A DNA stretch of 25,065 nt, taken from JBAXLO01 sp037134755. GTDB taxonomy: Bacteria; Bacteroidota; Bacteroidia; Bacteroidales; JACABE01. The notes beneath the pieces are model-generated. The model had not been told where the DNA came from, searched no databases, and saw nothing but the letters and a program-made list of their open reading frames with translations. Location of the stretch: assembly GCA_037134755.1 (NCBI GenBank), contig JBAXLO010000047.1, forward strand, positions 1 through 25,065. The letters run 5' to 3'. Shown here one piece after another: positions 24,359 to 25,065 of this stretch. Position numbers and translations under genes: made by a program. Position 1 is the stretch's first letter. Each line of letters opens with the position of its first letter.

Positions 24359-24937
24359 ATGACAAAATCTTTAAAAGGAACACAAACAGAACAAAACCTG
24401 TTGAAATCATTTGCAGGTGAATCACAAGCCAGGAATCGTTATGAATTCTACGCAAGTGTAGCAAAAAAAGAAGGTTACGAACAAATTGCAGCCATCTTTA
24501 TGGAAACTTCAAATCAGGAAAAAGAACATGCAAAACGTTTCTTTAAATTTTTAGAAGGTGGTATGTGTGAGATTACAGCAGCTTTCCCTGCTGGAATCAT
24601 TGGTACAACAAAAGAAAATTTAAAAGCCGCTGCTGAAGGCGAACATGAAGAATGGACGGATTTGTATCCTCATTTTGCAGAAGTTGCTAAAGAAGAAGGT
24701 TTCAATGAAATTGCAATTGCTTATAAAATGATTGCAAAAGTAGAAGCCGAACACGAACGTAGGTATCTAAAACTTCTGCAAAACATTTCAGAAGATTTAG
24801 TATTTATGAAAAAAGGTAAAGTATGGTGGAAATGTTTGAATTGTGGTTATGTGTACGAATCAGAAAAAGCATTGGAAATGTGCCCGGCTTGTCTGCATCC
24901 TAAAGCATATATGCAAGTTAGGGAAGATAACTATTAA
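24359..24937 (+). CDS. rbr: Rubrerythrin, 192 aa
   Basis: A peroxide-reducing diiron protein of anaerobes. The N-terminal four-helix bundle has iron ligands in SFAGESQARNRYEFY (E21), METSNQEKEHAKRF (E54, H57), AAAEGEHEEWT (E95, E98) and KVEAEHERRY (E129, H132). The C-terminal rubredoxin-like domain binds iron through C159-xx-C162 and C175-xx-C178. Length and layout are classical. It lies 23 bases behind the flavin reductase-rubredoxin gene and shares its promoter, so electrons probably flow NAD(P)H to fusion protein to rubrerythrin to hydrogen peroxide. An Fnr-type box in the common upstream region suggests redox control. Confidence 0.98.
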   Translation: MTKSLKGTQTEQNLLKSFAGESQARNRYEFYASVAKKEGYEQIAAIFMETSNQEKEHAKRFFKFLEGGMCEITAAFPAGIIGTTKENLKAAAEGEHEEWTDLYPHFAEVAKEEGFNEIAIAYKMIAKVEAEHERRYLKLLQNISEDLVFMKKGKVWWKCLNCGYVYESEKALEMCPACLHPKAYMQVREDNY

Positions 24938-24966
24938 TTATAGTATCCTTTTAGCTAGCAATCAAA

Positions 24967-25000
24967 AAGCTCTCATCATTTATTTATTTGATGAGAGCTT
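24967..25000. terminator. Terminator after rubrerythrin, bidirectional
   Basis: Perfect 12-bp stem AAGCTCTCATCA (24967-24978) with TGATGAGAGCTT (24989-25000). The T run is better on the minus strand (CTTTTTG), so it may also end a leftward gene beyond the window. Bases 25001-25065 hold no gene that I can see. Confidence 0.8.
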
Positions 25001-25065
25001 CTAAAATTATTAATTATTAACTCACCTTACGCAAAAAAATGCTAATTTAGCGGACTAAATACATA

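Noticed and set aside
20985..24937. Dissimilatory nitrate or nitrite reductase cluster
   Set aside because: The cytochrome does not show the nitrite-reductase heme motif CxxCK or its arrangement, and no molybdoenzyme or quinol-oxidising membrane subunit is present.

Overview
The window is AT-rich chromosomal DNA from a member of the Bacteroidota, most likely an anaerobic or microaerophilic Bacteroidales/Marinilabiliales-type lineage. The evidence is a type III glutamine synthetase, a zinc-free type B ribosomal protein L31, the 'alternative' Bacteroidota GlmU-like protein, a GWxTD-family exported protein, a LuxC-like acyl-CoA reductase, and repeated promoter elements of the Bacteroidota form TAnnTTTG (-7), some with an upstream TTG at the right spacing. 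Most of the window is ordinary housekeeping and envelope DNA; no phage, insertion sequence, CRISPR array or large accessory island is visible.

Layout. 1-760: a gene-free left edge with hairpins, then a VapC-like PIN-domain gene and a small overlapping downstream partner (probable toxin-antitoxin pair). 885-3412: an exported protein of unknown function, an acyl-CoA reductase and L31 type B. 3629-7986: GlmU-like protein, Lon protease and a pentapeptide-repeat protein. 7987-8692 has no gene and ends at tRNA-Ser(UGA). 8900-13814: a PagL-like outer-membrane lipid A deacylase relative, a GWxTD protein, an LpxL-like acyltransferase and a family 2 glycosyltransferase, a loosely envelope-directed cluster. 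13802-18481, minus strand: aroQ, hutI, a gene-poor stretch with a 21-bp minisatellite, and type III glutamine synthetase. 18765-20820: an exported protein and a ferritin-like diiron protein, tail to tail.

20985-24937 is the most coherent functional block: a lipid-anchored hexaheme cytochrome c, a Crp/Fnr-family regulator, a flavin reductase-rubredoxin fusion and a rubrerythrin. Two perfect TTGAT-N4-ATCAA palindromes (the Fnr-type operator) lie on either side of the regulator gene, one upstream of the cytochrome and one in the divergent region before the fusion gene. The regulator keeps three of the four cysteines that hold the iron-sulfur cluster in E. coli FNR. Together with the ferritin-like protein at 20314 this reads as a redox or oxygen-responsive module: the flavin reductase-rubredoxin could pass electrons to rubrerythrin for peroxide removal, while the cytochrome handles electrons outside the inner membrane. 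The proteins are recognisable individually; the local wiring is inference.

The most unusual non-coding structure is the 21-bp repeat array at 15809-16060, which reads as a heptapeptide repeat on the plus strand but has no intact gene around it.
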